Positions 27,763 to 37,808 of a stretch of 64,000 nucleotides of DNA are shown here, piece by piece. The stretch comes from Nocardia beijingensis NBRC 16342. GTDB lineage: Bacteria; Actinomycetota; Actinomycetes; Mycobacteriales; Mycobacteriaceae. A program made the translations under genes and the position numbers. Below the pieces are notes generated by a model. That model was not told the DNA's origin. It made no database searches and was given only the letters and a program-made list of their open reading frames with translations. The stretch is from contig NZ_BDBC01000015.1 in assembly GCF_001612785.1 (NCBI RefSeq), forward strand, positions 186,001 to 250,000. The letters run 5' to 3'. Position 1 is the stretch's first letter. Every line of letters starts with the position of its first letter.

Positions 27763-29232
27763 CTAGCGCTGAGCCACCATGGTGGGGGTGATCGGCGCCG
27801 GAAGGGCGGTCTCGCCTTCCAGGTACCGGTCCACGCCCGCGGCCGCGGCGCGGCCCTCTGCGATGGCCCAGACGATGAGCGACTGGCCGCGGCCCATGTC
27901 ACCGGCGACGAAGACGCCGGGCACGTTGGTCGCCCAGTTCTTGTCGCGCTGCACGTTGCCGCGCTGGTCGTAGCCGACGCCGAGATCGGTGAGCAGACCC
28001 GGCTTCTCGGGACCGACGAAACCCATGGCCAGCAGCACCAGGTCGGCCTCGAGGGTGAAGTCGGTGCCCTCGACCTTCTCGAAGCGGCCGTTGACCATCT
28101 TGACCTCGTGCGCCTCCAGGCCGGTCACCTTGCCGTCCGCGCCGACGAAACGCTCGGTGTTCACCGAGAACACCCGTTCGCCGCCCTCCTCGTGCGCCGA
28201 GGACACCCGGTACATCAGGGGGTAGGTCGGCCACGGGGTGGACGCGGCGCGCTCCTCCGGCGGGCGCGGCATGATCTCGAACTGGTGCACGCTGGCCGCG
28301 CCCTGGCGGTGCGAGGTGCCGAGGCAGTCGGCGCCGGTGTCGCCGCCGCCGATGATGACGACCTTCTTGCCCTTCGCGTGGATGGGCGGCAGTCCCTCTT
28401 CGTCGGTGACGTCGTCGCCGTGCTGCACCCGGTTGGCCCAGGGCAGGAACTCCATGGCTTGGTGGATGCCGTCCAGGTCGCGGCCGGGGATCGGCAGGTC
28501 ACGCGCCAGCGTGGCGCCACCGGCCAGCACGATCGCGTCGAACTGCTCGCGCAACTGCTCGGCGGTGATGTCGACGCCAACGTTCACACCGGTCTTGAAG
28601 ATGGTGCCCTCGGCCTCCATCTGCGCGAGACGGCGATCGATGAAGCGCTTCTCCATCTTGAATTCCGGGATGCCGTAGCGCAGCAGACCGCCGATGCGGT
28701 CGGCCCGCTCGAACACGGTCACGGTGTGCCCGGCGCGGGTCAACTGCTGCGCCGCGGCCAGACCGGCCGGACCGGAACCGACGACGGCGACCTTCTTGCC
28801 GGTGAGGCGGGTCGGGTAGACCGGGGTCACCCAGCCCTCGTCGAAGGCGTTCTCGATGATCTCGACCTCGACCTGCTTGATCGTGACCGGATCCTGGTTG
28901 ATGCCGAGCACGCAGGACGCCTCGCACGGCGCGGGACACAACCGCCCGGTGAACTCCGGGAAGTTGTTGGTCGCGTGCAGCCGGTCGATGCCTTCCCGCC
29001 AGCGGTCCTTGTAGACCAGGTCGTTCCACTCGGGGATCAGGTTCCCCAGCGGGCAGCCGTTGTGGCAGAACGGGATACCGCAGTCCATGCACCGGCTGGC
29101 CTGGGTACGCAAGGTCTCGTGGGAGAAGTTCTCCTCGTAGACCTCTTTCCAGTCCATCAGGCGCAACGGCACCGGGCGCCGCTTGGGCAGTTCCCGTTCG
29201 GTGTGCTTCAGAAAACCCTGGGGGTCAGCCAC
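27763..29232 (-). CDS. gltD: Glutamate synthase (NADPH) small subunit
   Basis: A 489-residue GltD. It transfers electrons from NADPH via FAD and two [4Fe-4S] clusters to the large subunit. Cys ligands are visible in CMDCGIPFCHNGCPLGN and CPAPCEASCVLGIN. FAD and NADPH sites are VAVVGSGPAGLAAAQQL and VVIIGGGDTGADCLG. The GTG start at 29232 (ADPQGFLKHTERELPKRRP) gives the standard length and N terminus; the ATG seven codons upstream is less likely. It follows gltB by about 50 bases. Confidence 0.96.
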   Translation of the reverse strand: MADPQGFLKHTERELPKRRPVPLRLMDWKEVYEENFSHETLRTQASRCMDCGIPFCHNGCPLGNLIPEWNDLVYKDRWREGIDRLHATNNFPEFTGRLCPAPCEASCVLGINQDPVTIKQVEVEIIENAFDEGWVTPVYPTRLTGKKVAVVGSGPAGLAAAQQLTRAGHTVTVFERADRIGGLLRYGIPEFKMEKRFIDRRLAQMEAEGTIFKTGVNVGVDITAEQLREQFDAIVLAGGATLARDLPIPGRDLDGIHQAMEFLPWANRVQHGDDVTDEEGLPPIHAKGKKVVIIGGGDTGADCLGTSHRQGAASVHQFEIMPRPPEERAASTPWPTYPLMYRVSSAHEEGGERVFSVNTERFVGADGKVTGLEAHEVKMVNGRFEKVEGTDFTLEADLVLLAMGFVGPEKPGLLTDLGVGYDQRGNVQRDKNWATNVPGVFVAGDMGRGQSLIVWAIAEGRAAAAGVDRYLEGETALPAPITPTMVAQR

Positions 29233-29285
29233 GAGCGGCCCCCGAATGGTCACAGCGCCTCGTCCACGTCATCTCTAGAACTCTC

Positions 29286-32200
29286 TCAGCCACGAGCAGC
29301 CTCCATAATCGCCTCGTCCACGTCCTTGCCGCTCTTCTCAGCTTCGGAGATGGCGAGCAAAACCTTCTTGTATTCGCGCGGCATGACCTTCACGAAGTGG
29401 TTCACCTGCTGCGACCAGTCGCTCAGAATGCGCTCGGCCACCGGGGAACCGGTCTGGTCACGGTGCTGGGTGATGATGTCGTGCAGCCAGGTGAAGTCGT
29501 CACCGGCCAGCTGCTCGACGGCGTCGGCCTGCTCGGGGTTGAGCTTCGAGGCGAAGGTGCCCTCCGGGTCGAAGACGAACGCGACGCCGCCGGACATACC
29601 GGCGCCGAAGTTGCGTCCGGTCTCGCCGAGGATGACCACCCGGCCGCCGGTCATGTATTCGCAGCCGTGGTCGCCCACGCCCTCGACCACCGCGGTGGCG
29701 CCGGAGTTGCGCACGGCGAACCGCTCGCCGACCACACCGCTGAGGAACACCTGACCGCTGGTCGCGCCGAACAGGATTACGTTGCCCGCGATGATGTTCT
29801 GCTCGGCGGCGAACTCGCCTGGCGCGTTCAGCGAGGGGCGCACCACCAGACGGCCGCCGGAAAGACCCTTGCCGACATAGTCGTTCGCGTCACCCTGCAC
29901 GCGCAGCGTGATGCCCGCGGGCACGAAGGCGCCGAAGCTGTTGCCCGCCGACCCGGTGAAGGTGATGTCGATGGTGTCGTCGGGCAGGCCCGCGCCGCCG
30001 TAGAGCTTGGTCACCTCGTGACCGAGCATGGTGCCGACGGTGCGGTTGACGTTCGTGATCTTGGTCTCGAACTTCACCGCCTGGCCGCGCTCGAGCGCGT
30101 CCCTGCTCTGCACGATCAGCTGCTGGTCCAGCGCCTTGTCCAGGCCGTGGTCCTGCGCCTTGGTGCAGCGGCGGTCCTGGTACATGAACGCCGTCTCGAC
30201 GTCGTCCAGGATCGGCGAGAGGTCGAGCTTGCTCGCCTTCCAGTGCTGCTTGGCCCGCGAGGTGTCGAGCAGGTCCACCCGGCCGATGGCCTCGTCCAGC
30301 GTGCGGAAGCCCAGCTGCGCCAGCAGCTCCCTGACCTCCTCGGCGATGAACAGGAAGAAGTTCTCGACGAATTCCGGCTTGCCGGTGAACCGTTCGCGCA
30401 GCACGGGGTTCTGCGTCGCGACGCCGACCGGGCAGGTGTCCAGGTGGCAGACGCGCATCATGATGCAGCCGGAGACCACCAGCGGAGCGGTGGCGAAGCC
30501 GTACTCCTCGGCGCCGAGCAGCGCGGCGATCATCACGTCGCGGCCGGTCTTCATCTGGCCGTCGACCTGCACCACGATGCGGTCGCGCAACCCGTTGAGC
30601 AGCAGCGTCTGCTGGGTCTCGGCCAAGCCGAGCTCCCAAGGGCCGCCCGCGTGCTTCAGCGAGGTCAGCGGCGAAGCGCCGGTGCCGCCGTCGTGGCCGG
30701 AGATCAGCACGACGTCGGCGTGCGCCTTGGAGACGCCCGCCGCGACGGTGCCGACGCCGGGCTCGGCGACCAGCTTCACGTGGATGCGCGCCTGCGGGTT
30801 GGCGTTCTTCAGGTCGTGGATCAGCTGCGCCAGATCCTCGATCGAGTAGATGTCGTGGTGCGGCGGGGGCGAGATCAGGCCGACGCCCGGCGTCGAGTGC
30901 CGTACCTCGGCGACCCACGGGTACACCTTGTGGGCCGGAAGCTGGCCGCCCTCACCGGGCTTCGCGCCCTGCGCCATCTTGATCTGGATGTCGGTGCAGT
31001 TGGTCAGGTAGTGCGCGGTCACGCCGAAGCGGCCGGAGGCCACCTGCTTGATCGCACTGCGCCGCCAATCGCCGTTCTCCTCCGGCTCGAAGCGCGCGGG
31101 CGACTCGCCGCCCTCACCCGAGTTCGACCGGCCGCCGAGGCGGTTCATCGCGATCGCCAGGGTCTCGTGCGCCTCCGCCGAGATGGAGCCGTAGCTCATC
31201 GCGCCGGTGGAGAACCGCTTCACGATCTCCGAGGCAGGCTCGACCTCATCGATCGGAATCGGGTTGCGCGCCTTGTGCTTGAACTTGAACAGACCGCGCA
31301 GCGAGGCCAGCCGCTCGGACTGGTCGTCGACCAGCTTGGTGTACTCCTTGAAGATCGAGTACTGGCCGGACCGGGTCGCGTGCTGCAGCTTGAACACCGT
31401 GTCCGGGTTGAACAGGTGGTATTCGCCCTCGCGCCGCCACTGGTACTCACCGCCGACCTCGAGCTCGCGGTGCGCGCGCTCGTTGCGGTTCTCCAGGAAC
31501 GCGATGCGGTGCCGCTGGGCGACGTCCTCGGCGATCTCGTCGAGGCCGATGCCGTCCAGGTGCGAGCGCAGGCCGGTGAAGTACTCGTCCACCAGGTCCT
31601 GCGACAGGCCGATCACCTGGAAGAGCTGGGCGCCGTTGTAGGAGGCCAGCGTGGAGATGCCCATCTTGGACATCACCTTCAGCACGCCCTTGCCCGCGGC
31701 CTTGTTGTAGTTCGCGACCGCCTTGCGGTAGTCGGCGGCCAGGTCGCCGGTGCTGCCCGGCATCTCCAGCGCGCCGCGCTCGAGCATGTCCTCGATGGTC
31801 TCGAAGGCCATGTAGGGGTTGATCGCGGCGGCGCCGAAGCCGACCAGGGTGGCCATGTGGTGCACCTCGCGGGCGTCACCGGCTTCGACGACGAGGCCGA
31901 CCATGGTGCGGGTGCGCTCGCGCACCAAGTGGTGGTGCACCGAGGAGGTCAGCAGCAGCGACGGGATCGGCGCCAGCTTCTCGTTGGACTCGCGGTCGGA
32001 GAGCACGATGATCCGCGCTCCGCCGTCGATGGCGGCCGACACCTGGGTGTTGATCGCCTCCAGCGCCTTGCGCAGGCCCTTGCCGCCCTTCTTCACCGGG
32101 TACAGGCCGCGCACGACCACCGAGCGCAGCTCGGGGTGCGATCCGTCGTCGTTGATGTGCACGAGCTTGGCCAGCTCGTCGTTGTCCAGGATCGGCTGCT

Positions 32201-33938
32201 CCAGCGCGATCATGTTGCAGGACTCCGGCCCCGGGTGCAGCAGGTCGGCCTCCGGGCCGATGTTGCGCTTGAGGCTGGTGACGACCTCTTCCCGGATCGC
32301 GTCCAGCGGCGGGTTGGTGACCTGCGCGAACAGCTGGGAGAAGTAGTCGAACAGCAGGCGCGGACGGGCCGAGAGCACCGCGATCGGGGTGTCGGTGCCC
32401 ATCGAGCCGAGCGCTTCGCCTCCGGTCTTCGCCATCGGCGAGATCAGCAGGTTGAGCTCCTCGGTGGTGTATCCGAAGATCTGCTGGCGGATCAGCACGC
32501 GGTCGTGCGACATGTGCACGTGCGGGCGGTCGGGCAGGTCGGCGAGGCGGGAGACGCCCGCGTCCAGCCACTCCTGGTACGGGTGCTCGGCGGCGAGCTG
32601 GGACTTGACCTCCTCGTCGCCGACGATGCGGCCCTGGGCGGTGTCGACCAGGAACATGCGGCCCGGCTGCAGCCGCGCCTTCTTGACCACCTTGGACGGG
32701 TCGATGTCCAGCACGCCGACTTCGGAGGCCATCACGACCAGGCCGTCCTCGGTCACCCAGATGCGGCTCGGCCGCAGGCCGTTGCGGTCGAGCACGGCGC
32801 CGACGACGGTGCCATCGGTGAAGCACACCGACGCGGGGCCGTCCCACGGCTCCATCAGCATCGAGTGGTACTCGTAGAAGGCCCGCCGCTGCGGGTCCAT
32901 CGTGTCGTTGCGTTCCCAGGCCTCGGGAATCATCATCAGCACGGCGTGGGGCAAGCTGCGGCCGCCGAGGTGCAGCAGTTCGAGCACCTCGTCGAACCGG
33001 GCGGTGTCGCTCGCCCCCGGGGTACAGACGGGGAAGATCTTCTCCAGCCGGTTCTTGCCCGCCGAGTCGACGCCGAAGACGTCGCTGCGCAGCAGCGCCT
33101 CGCGGGCGCGCATCCAGTTCTCGTTGCCGGTGACGGTGTTGATCTCACCGTTGTGCGCCACCCGGCGGAACGGGTGCGCCAGCGGCCAGGACGGGAAGGT
33201 GTTGGTGGAGAACCGGGAGTGCACGATGCCGAGGGCGCTCTCCACCCTGGAGTCCTGCAGATCCAGGTAGAACGCGCGCAACTGCGGCGTGGTGAACATG
33301 CCCTTGTAGACGAAGGTCTGCCCCGACAGGCTCGGGAAGTAGACCGACTCCCTGCCGACCGCACCCTCACCGGCTCCGGCCGAACCAAGCTCGCGCTCGA
33401 CGCGCTTGCGCACCACGTAGGCGCGACGCTCCAGATCCATGTCCGACAGCGGATCGGAGGCGCTCTTCGGCGATGCGATGAAGATCTGCCGGAAGCTCGG
33501 CATGGCGTCGCGCGCCAGCGCGCCCAGCGACGACTCGTCGATCGGCACCTCGCGCCAGCCGAGGACCTCGAGGCCCTCTTCCTTGACGATCTTCTCCACG
33601 CCGTAGGCGGCGCGCGCGGCTTCGCGGCGGGCCTGCGGCAGGAAGGCGATACCGGTGGCGTAGGAGCCCTCCGGAGGCAACTCGAAGTCCACGATGGCGC
33701 GGAAGAAGCGGTCCGGGACCTGGATCAGGATGCCCGCACCGTCGCCGCTGTTGGGCTCGGCGCCCGCGGCGCCACGGTGCTCCAGGTTCAACAGAGCCGT
33801 AATAGCCTTGTCGACGATGTCGCGGCTGCGGCGGCCGTGCATGTCGACGACGAATGCGACGCCGCAGGCGTCGTGCTCGTTCGCCGGGTCGTAGAGCCCG
33901 ATGGGTCCAGGTGACCGGTGGCCAGGAAGTTGCGTCAT
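29286..33938 (-). CDS. gltB: Glutamate synthase large subunit
   Basis: A 1550-residue GltB that makes two glutamates from glutamine and 2-oxoglutarate. Cys25 (DACGVAF) is the N-terminal nucleophile of the class II amidotransferase after removal of a 24-residue propeptide. The central and FMN-binding synthase domains follow, with [20 protein letters not shown] and the loop-6 region. The [3Fe-4S] ligands are in [15 protein letters not shown]. The C-terminal beta-helix ends the protein. It is the first gene of the gltBD operon, with a 740-base gene-free region upstream. Confidence 0.97.
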   Translation of the reverse strand: MTQLPGHRSPGPIGLYDPANEHDACGVAFVVDMHGRRSRDIVDKAITALLNLEHRGAAGAEPNSGDGAGILIQVPDRFFRAIVDFELPPEGSYATGIAFLPQARREAARAAYGVEKIVKEEGLEVLGWREVPIDESSLGALARDAMPSFRQIFIASPKSASDPLSDMDLERRAYVVRKRVERELGSAGAGEGAVGRESVYFPSLSGQTFVYKGMFTTPQLRAFYLDLQDSRVESALGIVHSRFSTNTFPSWPLAHPFRRVAHNGEINTVTGNENWMRAREALLRSDVFGVDSAGKNRLEKIFPVCTPGASDTARFDEVLELLHLGGRSLPHAVLMMIPEAWERNDTMDPQRRAFYEYHSMLMEPWDGPASVCFTDGTVVGAVLDRNGLRPSRIWVTEDGLVVMASEVGVLDIDPSKVVKKARLQPGRMFLVDTAQGRIVGDEEVKSQLAAEHPYQEWLDAGVSRLADLPDRPHVHMSHDRVLIRQQIFGYTTEELNLLISPMAKTGGEALGSMGTDTPIAVLSARPRLLFDYFSQLFAQVTNPPLDAIREEVVTSLKRNIGPEADLLHPGPESCNMIALEQPILDNDELAKLVHINDDGSHPELRSVVVRGLYPVKKGGKGLRKALEAINTQVSAAIDGGARIIVLSDRESNEKLAPIPSLLLTSSVHHHLVRERTRTMVGLVVEAGDAREVHHMATLVGFGAAAINPYMAFETIEDMLERGALEMPGSTGDLAADYRKAVANYNKAAGKGVLKVMSKMGISTLASYNGAQLFQVIGLSQDLVDEYFTGLRSHLDGIGLDEIAEDVAQRHRIAFLENRNERAHRELEVGGEYQWRREGEYHLFNPDTVFKLQHATRSGQYSIFKEYTKLVDDQSERLASLRGLFKFKHKARNPIPIDEVEPASEIVKRFSTGAMSYGSISAEAHETLAIAMNRLGGRSNSGEGGESPARFEPEENGDWRRSAIKQVASGRFGVTAHYLTNCTDIQIKMAQGAKPGEGGQLPAHKVYPWVAEVRHSTPGVGLISPPPHHDIYSIEDLAQLIHDLKNANPQARIHVKLVAEPGVGTVAAGVSKAHADVVLISGHDGGTGASPLTSLKHAGGPWELGLAETQQTLLLNGLRDRIVVQVDGQMKTGRDVMIAALLGAEEYGFATAPLVVSGCIMMRVCHLDTCPVGVATQNPVLRERFTGKPEFVENFFLFIAEEVRELLAQLGFRTLDEAIGRVDLLDTSRAKQHWKASKLDLSPILDDVETAFMYQDRRCTKAQDHGLDKALDQQLIVQSRDALERGQAVKFETKITNVNRTVGTMLGHEVTKLYGGAGLPDDTIDITFTGSAGNSFGAFVPAGITLRVQGDANDYVGKGLSGGRLVVRPSLNAPGEFAAEQNIIAGNVILFGATSGQVFLSGVVGERFAVRNSGATAVVEGVGDHGCEYMTGGRVVILGETGRNFGAGMSGGVAFVFDPEGTFASKLNPEQADAVEQLAGDDFTWLHDIITQHRDQTGSPVAERILSDWSQQVNHFVKVMPREYKKVLLAISEAEKSGKDVDEAIMEAARG

Positions 33939-34677
33939 GCCTCTGCCTTCAAGAAAGTCGGCCTTCGAAGAAAAACGGCCTTTCGTCGAATGCCTCCGTA
34001 CAAGACTGCGCCCATACGTTCCGAAGCCAGCCGCGCTGATGGTCTTCGGCGTGCGATCTAGGTCTGCAGTTGTCCACCCGCTTCTGTGACGTAGTGGGTG
34101 CCCTTCGGTAACGGATCCCTAACAAGATCCTTACCTCCGAGCGGGTGCTCGCCCGCTACGCTGAGCACCTGGCTAGGGCTGCCCGAGCGGGCGAGGTAGC
34201 CGAACGTTCTGTGTTCGGCGTAAGAGCAAACGATAAGTCAGGTCCAGGGCCCAACCAACTTAGGTTGTGCTAATAACCATGTTTAGCTGGGCTTCTGCAT
34301 CGGGTCCTCCACGTGTGCGCGTCGTCCAGTGTAAAGCAGCGAGTGCCGTGCGATCGATCCCCATGGCACCCGGTGCCAGCTGGGAAAACCGACGCGCGAC
34401 ACCGACCCGAGACCTTCCTCACAAGGCCGGGAAACCGCGCTCACCTGCGTCGAAATGGATTTCCCCCGTGGGACGCCCGGCAAACCAAGTGGCGGCGGCT
34501 AACTCGGCGATCGCAGCGGTGAGAGATTTCCGACAGCTGCGTGACAAGCAGTGAATATGATCCGACCGTCCGGCCTCTTTTGTCCACTGTGGGTTTCGGC
34601 ACATATCCAGCAAATATCGGGAAGTGGTGTTGGACACATCTTTCCGAAACGGGCCGTTTCGCGGGCCCCGCGCCCGC
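33939..34677. other. Long intergenic region upstream of gltB
   Basis: 739 bases between the gltB start and the convergent-side end of the next minus-strand gene. It must hold the gltB promoter and the 3' end signals of the chorismate mutase gene. A candidate structured RNA lies inside it (34160-34275). The remaining sequence has no supported coding frame. Confidence 0.5.
34160..34275. ncRNA. Candidate structured RNA (unassigned)
   Basis: Closely spaced hairpins: GCCCG/CGGGC (around 34180-34193), CCGAAC/GTTCGG (34199-34217) and CAACC/GGTTG (34252-34268). A long-range CCTGG/CCAGG pairing is also possible (34168 region with 34242 region). TACGCT at 34156-34161 would suit a -10 element for plus-strand transcription. 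It did not match any riboswitch consensus I know; the strand is undecided. Confidence 0.3.
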
Positions 34678-35253
34678 CTACGCCGGGCAGAGCGACACGG
34701 CGGCCCGCACCAGCGCCGCCCGGTGCAGTGCGTCGGCGTGGTCGGTGACGAACACGCCGAAGACGCTGCGCGCCAACTGTTGCGCGCAATCCGGCGCGGT
34801 CAGTTCGGCCCGGTGCCGGGCGAGCTGATCGAGCATTTCGACGTTCACCCGGTCGATGACCGGACGCACCGAATCGAGACCGGATGGCGCGGCCGGCGCC
34901 GCCGCCGGGTCGAAGCGCCACCGGGCCATCAGCCCGCGCTGCACCGTCTTGTTGGCTTCGATCTGCCCGAAGAAGACCTGCCGCACCCAGTTCTCCGGCA
35001 GCGCACGATCGTGGCCGAGCCCGGCCATGGCGTCGTAGACCTCCGCCTCCCGGACCGGATCGTCGATGGCGGGCTCGGCGCCGCGCTCGCCCGCGGCCAC
35101 CCACTTCGCCGCGGCGACCGCGTCGGCGGTGTTCAAGCGCTCCACCACCAGCGCGACCAGCCCGTCCAGCGCCGGCTCGGCCGGAGCGGCGCCCGCGCTA
35201 GCCGGCCACATCAGCAGCGCCGCCGCCAGCAGCGTCAATCCGAATCCGCGCAC
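34678..35253 (-). CDS. Secreted chorismate mutase, AroQ-gamma class
   Basis: A 191-residue exported protein. A signal peptide (about residues 1-23, ending SAGAA) precedes a helical domain matching the Mycobacterium tuberculosis secreted chorismate mutase: VVERLNTADAVAAAKW contains the Arg and Lys of the active site, followed by QVFFGQIEANKTVQRG and SVRPVIDRVNVEML. Two Cys (TAPDCAQQ and SLCPA) can form the family disulfide. It converts chorismate to prephenate outside the cytoplasm; the physiological reason is debated. The GTG start has AGGAGG seven bases upstream. Confidence 0.9.
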   Translation of the reverse strand: MRGFGLTLLAAALLMWPASAGAAPAEPALDGLVALVVERLNTADAVAAAKWVAAGERGAEPAIDDPVREAEVYDAMAGLGHDRALPENWVRQVFFGQIEANKTVQRGLMARWRFDPAAAPAAPSGLDSVRPVIDRVNVEMLDQLARHRAELTAPDCAQQLARSVFGVFVTDHADALHRAALVRAAVSLCPA

Positions 35254-35476
35254 GTCGTGACCTCCTGCAATCGCCCACCCCGATACGAATCACCGGGCCA
35301 GCGTAGGCGAGCGAACCGGCCGCGCCGCGCACTCCTCCGGCCGAGCTGTGAGCCTGACCACATCGGGCCGTTCCTGCTCGCTGCGCACCGGCAGGGCCTG
35401 TCACGCTGTCACAACGAATCCGTGACAGTTTCGTCGCGCCCGTGAAGCGCCTGGGACGTGGAGGATGTGCATTCCG

Positions 35477-37159
35477 ATGACCGTCACCGGCTTGTTCACC
35501 TGGCTCGGCGGCGGCCGGACCAGCGCGATCACCGACCGCCACGAACGCGCGGGATACGCCGTCACCGGCGCTGTCGTGCTGCTGTTCGCCGCGATCTCCG
35601 GGGCGGTCGCCGGCCTGGCGACGGCCTCGGCGTGGCCCTGGTCGGCCGCGCTGGTCTCCGGCCTCGTGATCGCCGCGCTGACCGGCGCGCTCGCCCGTGC
35701 GCTCGCGACGGCGCGGCCGAGTGGCGGACCGGATCGGGTCGGGTCGATCGCGCGCGTCGCGGTCGCCGTGTTGGCCGGGGGATTGCTCGCGGAACTGGCC
35801 GCGATCGTCTTGTTCAGCGGGTCCGTCGACCGCGAGCTGGAGCAGCGGGCGCAGCGCTCGCTCGATTCGGCGCCGCGGGTGGTCGCCGCGCAGGCGGAAC
35901 TGGACCGGGCGCGAGCCGACCGCGCCGCGCTCGAACAGGCGATCGCCATGGCGCAGAACGATATCGATCACGCCTTGGTGATCGCGCGCTGCGAGTTCAA
36001 CCCGACCCCCGAGTGCCCTCGGACCAGGATCACCGGCGTGCCAGGCCGCGGACCGGAGGCGCGGACGGCCGACGCCATGCTCGACGACGCGCGAAAGCAT
36101 CTCGCCGCCGCCCGAGACCGGATCGACGCGGCCGACCGCAGGATCGACGCGGACCAGGCCGCCTTGTCGGCCGCACGGACCGCCGCCTTCGACGACGCCG
36201 ACCGCGGCCTCGGCGCGCGCTGGCAGGCGATGAACGACTACACCGTGCACAACGCGCTGCCGCTGCGCATTCTCACCATCGTGGCGTTCGTCGCCCTCGC
36301 CCTGCTGCCGCTGGTGCTGCGCTGGTGGCGCGGCGAGACCTCCTTCGACCGGCACAACGCGGCGCGCACGGTGCACGATCGCGCCGAGCGGGAAGCCGAC
36401 ACGGCGATCGCGGTCAAGCAGGCCGAAGTGCGCGCCGAGGCCGAGGCGCTGCGCGCCGAGCAGCAGCTCGCCGCCGCCCGCCTCGCCGTCGAGGCGGACA
36501 CGGCCATCGACCGGGAGCGGCAGCGCACCCGCATCATCGCGGCCATCGGCGGCATCGAGATCGGCATCACCGAGCCGCCGAGCCGCCCCGAACTTCCCGC
36601 CGCAGCGGCGGACGACCGAAAGGACAGCGCCATGCCCGACGAGGCGACGCCGAACCTACCCGCGCCCGCCGGCGCGCACCCGCAAGCCCCTGCCGTCGCA
36701 GCGGCGCCGAGCGGCGGTCTCGAGCTGCCACTGATCGGCACCGTCCCGTTCACCGACACCGCCGCGCGTTTCATCCGACCGCTGGTTCCCTCGTTCGTCG
36801 CCAATGCGATCGATACGGCGACGCATCCGCTGCGCACCGCACGGCAGGCGTTCGAGGAGGTCGAGGAGATCACCTTCACCCTGCGGCGCACCCGCAAGGT
36901 CACCGTCGACGGCCAGAGCTCGCATCCGCAGGCCGTCGGCTACCAGCTGCAGCCCGGCGCGCCCGAGATCGCGCACGCCCAGCACATCGCCTCGACCGTC
37001 GTCGACGCCGCCTACCCCGCGCCGCGCTATTCCTCACTCCCGCCCACCGGCGCCGCCGGCTACGGCCTGCCCACCGGCGCACGCAGAGACGAACTGCCGG
37101 GCCACCACCGCCCCGAACTCCCCGAGCCCGACCGCCGCGAGCTGCCACCGGGCCGCTGA
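35477..37159 (+). CDS. DUF4407 family membrane protein
   Basis: A 560-residue DUF4407 protein. Four transmembrane helices are seen: two near the N terminus (about 25-70), one near 95-115 and one near 255-275. A long extracytoplasmic-type coiled coil (RAQRSLDSAPRVVAAQAELDRARADRA onward) separates the third and fourth, and a Cys pair CEFNPTPEC is inside it. A second coiled coil and a Pro-rich, cytoplasmic C-terminal tail follow the last helix. ATG 35477 was preferred; GGAGG abuts the earlier ATG at 35465. Function unknown. Confidence 0.8.
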   Translation: MTVTGLFTWLGGGRTSAITDRHERAGYAVTGAVVLLFAAISGAVAGLATASAWPWSAALVSGLVIAALTGALARALATARPSGGPDRVGSIARVAVAVLAGGLLAELAAIVLFSGSVDRELEQRAQRSLDSAPRVVAAQAELDRARADRAALEQAIAMAQNDIDHALVIARCEFNPTPECPRTRITGVPGRGPEARTADAMLDDARKHLAAARDRIDAADRRIDADQAALSAARTAAFDDADRGLGARWQAMNDYTVHNALPLRILTIVAFVALALLPLVLRWWRGETSFDRHNAARTVHDRAEREADTAIAVKQAEVRAEAEALRAEQQLAAARLAVEADTAIDRERQRTRIIAAIGGIEIGITEPPSRPELPAAAADDRKDSAMPDEATPNLPAPAGAHPQAPAVAAAPSGGLELPLIGTVPFTDTAARFIRPLVPSFVANAIDTATHPLRTARQAFEEVEEITFTLRRTRKVTVDGQSSHPQAVGYQLQPGAPEIAHAQHIASTVVDAAYPAPRYSSLPPTGAAGYGLPTGARRDELPGHHRPELPEPDRRELPPGR

Positions 37160-37677
37160 CGGCACCGCTGTCCCGACACCGATCCAAGCCCCGGGGCACC
37201 GCAGGGGCGGGGCCGCCACCGCGCATCGCGGGGTATAGGCACACTCCCGCGGATCGGCGCAGCCGTGGTCTCCGCTGGTCCCGGCGTCGGATCGGGCCAA
37301 GTGCTACGCACACCACGAGCGACGGCACACTCCGGGACCTGTATCGGACTTTCCACCGAGTTGCGCTGTACGTCTCCTGAACCGGGCTCGCCTCGCCTTC
37401 GGCCTGCGTAATGGGAGTCACCGAGCACCACGTAGCGCCGGTGAAGGAACCGATCGATCGGCGTGTTCTGCGCCTCAGCGAGTGGTCACGGAAACCACGT
37501 GGTGGTCCTCCCTGCCGACGCAGCACGGCGAGGTAGCTGCCTGCGGTGTTGCGTCGAAAGTGTTCACGGACCAGGCCGCCGCATCGCCGAGCCGCAGGGG
37601 TGTCGCCGTCACCGGTCACCGGGGTCAACGGGATCGCCGGGTCAGCGGGGCCGCCACATCGCCGGGGTCACCGCCGT
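37160..37677. other. Intergenic sequence upstream of the octamer repeat
   Basis: About 520 bases without a supported gene. Several open frames cross it in all phases, none with recognisable motifs or a good ribosome binding site. Confidence 0.45.
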
Positions 37678-37755
37678 CGCCGGAACGCCGGAACGCCGGA
37701 ACGCCGGAACGCCGGAACGCCGGAACGCCGGAACGCCGGAACGCCGGAACGCCGG
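37678..37755 (+). repeat. Octanucleotide tandem repeat (CGCCGGAA)n
   Basis: Nine exact copies of CGCCGGAA (37678-37749) plus a partial tenth (CGCCGG). It ends about 54 bases before the ATG of the adenylate cyclase gene. Because 8 is not a multiple of 3, copy-number changes would shift any reading frame that crosses it or alter promoter spacing. Confidence 0.95.
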
Positions 37756-37808
37756 GAGGAGAGTCCGGCCTGCGGCGCCGGGAGCCTGCTCGGCTTACGC
37801 TGCTCCCC

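Noticed and set aside
29397..33914. 1505-codon plus-strand open frame opposite gltB
   Set aside because: It mirrors gltB codon by codon, has no conserved motifs and arises from the high GC content; gltB on the minus strand matches its family over the full length.
37678..37755. CRISPR array
   Set aside because: The repeat is a contiguous 8-base unit without spacers, and no cas genes are near.
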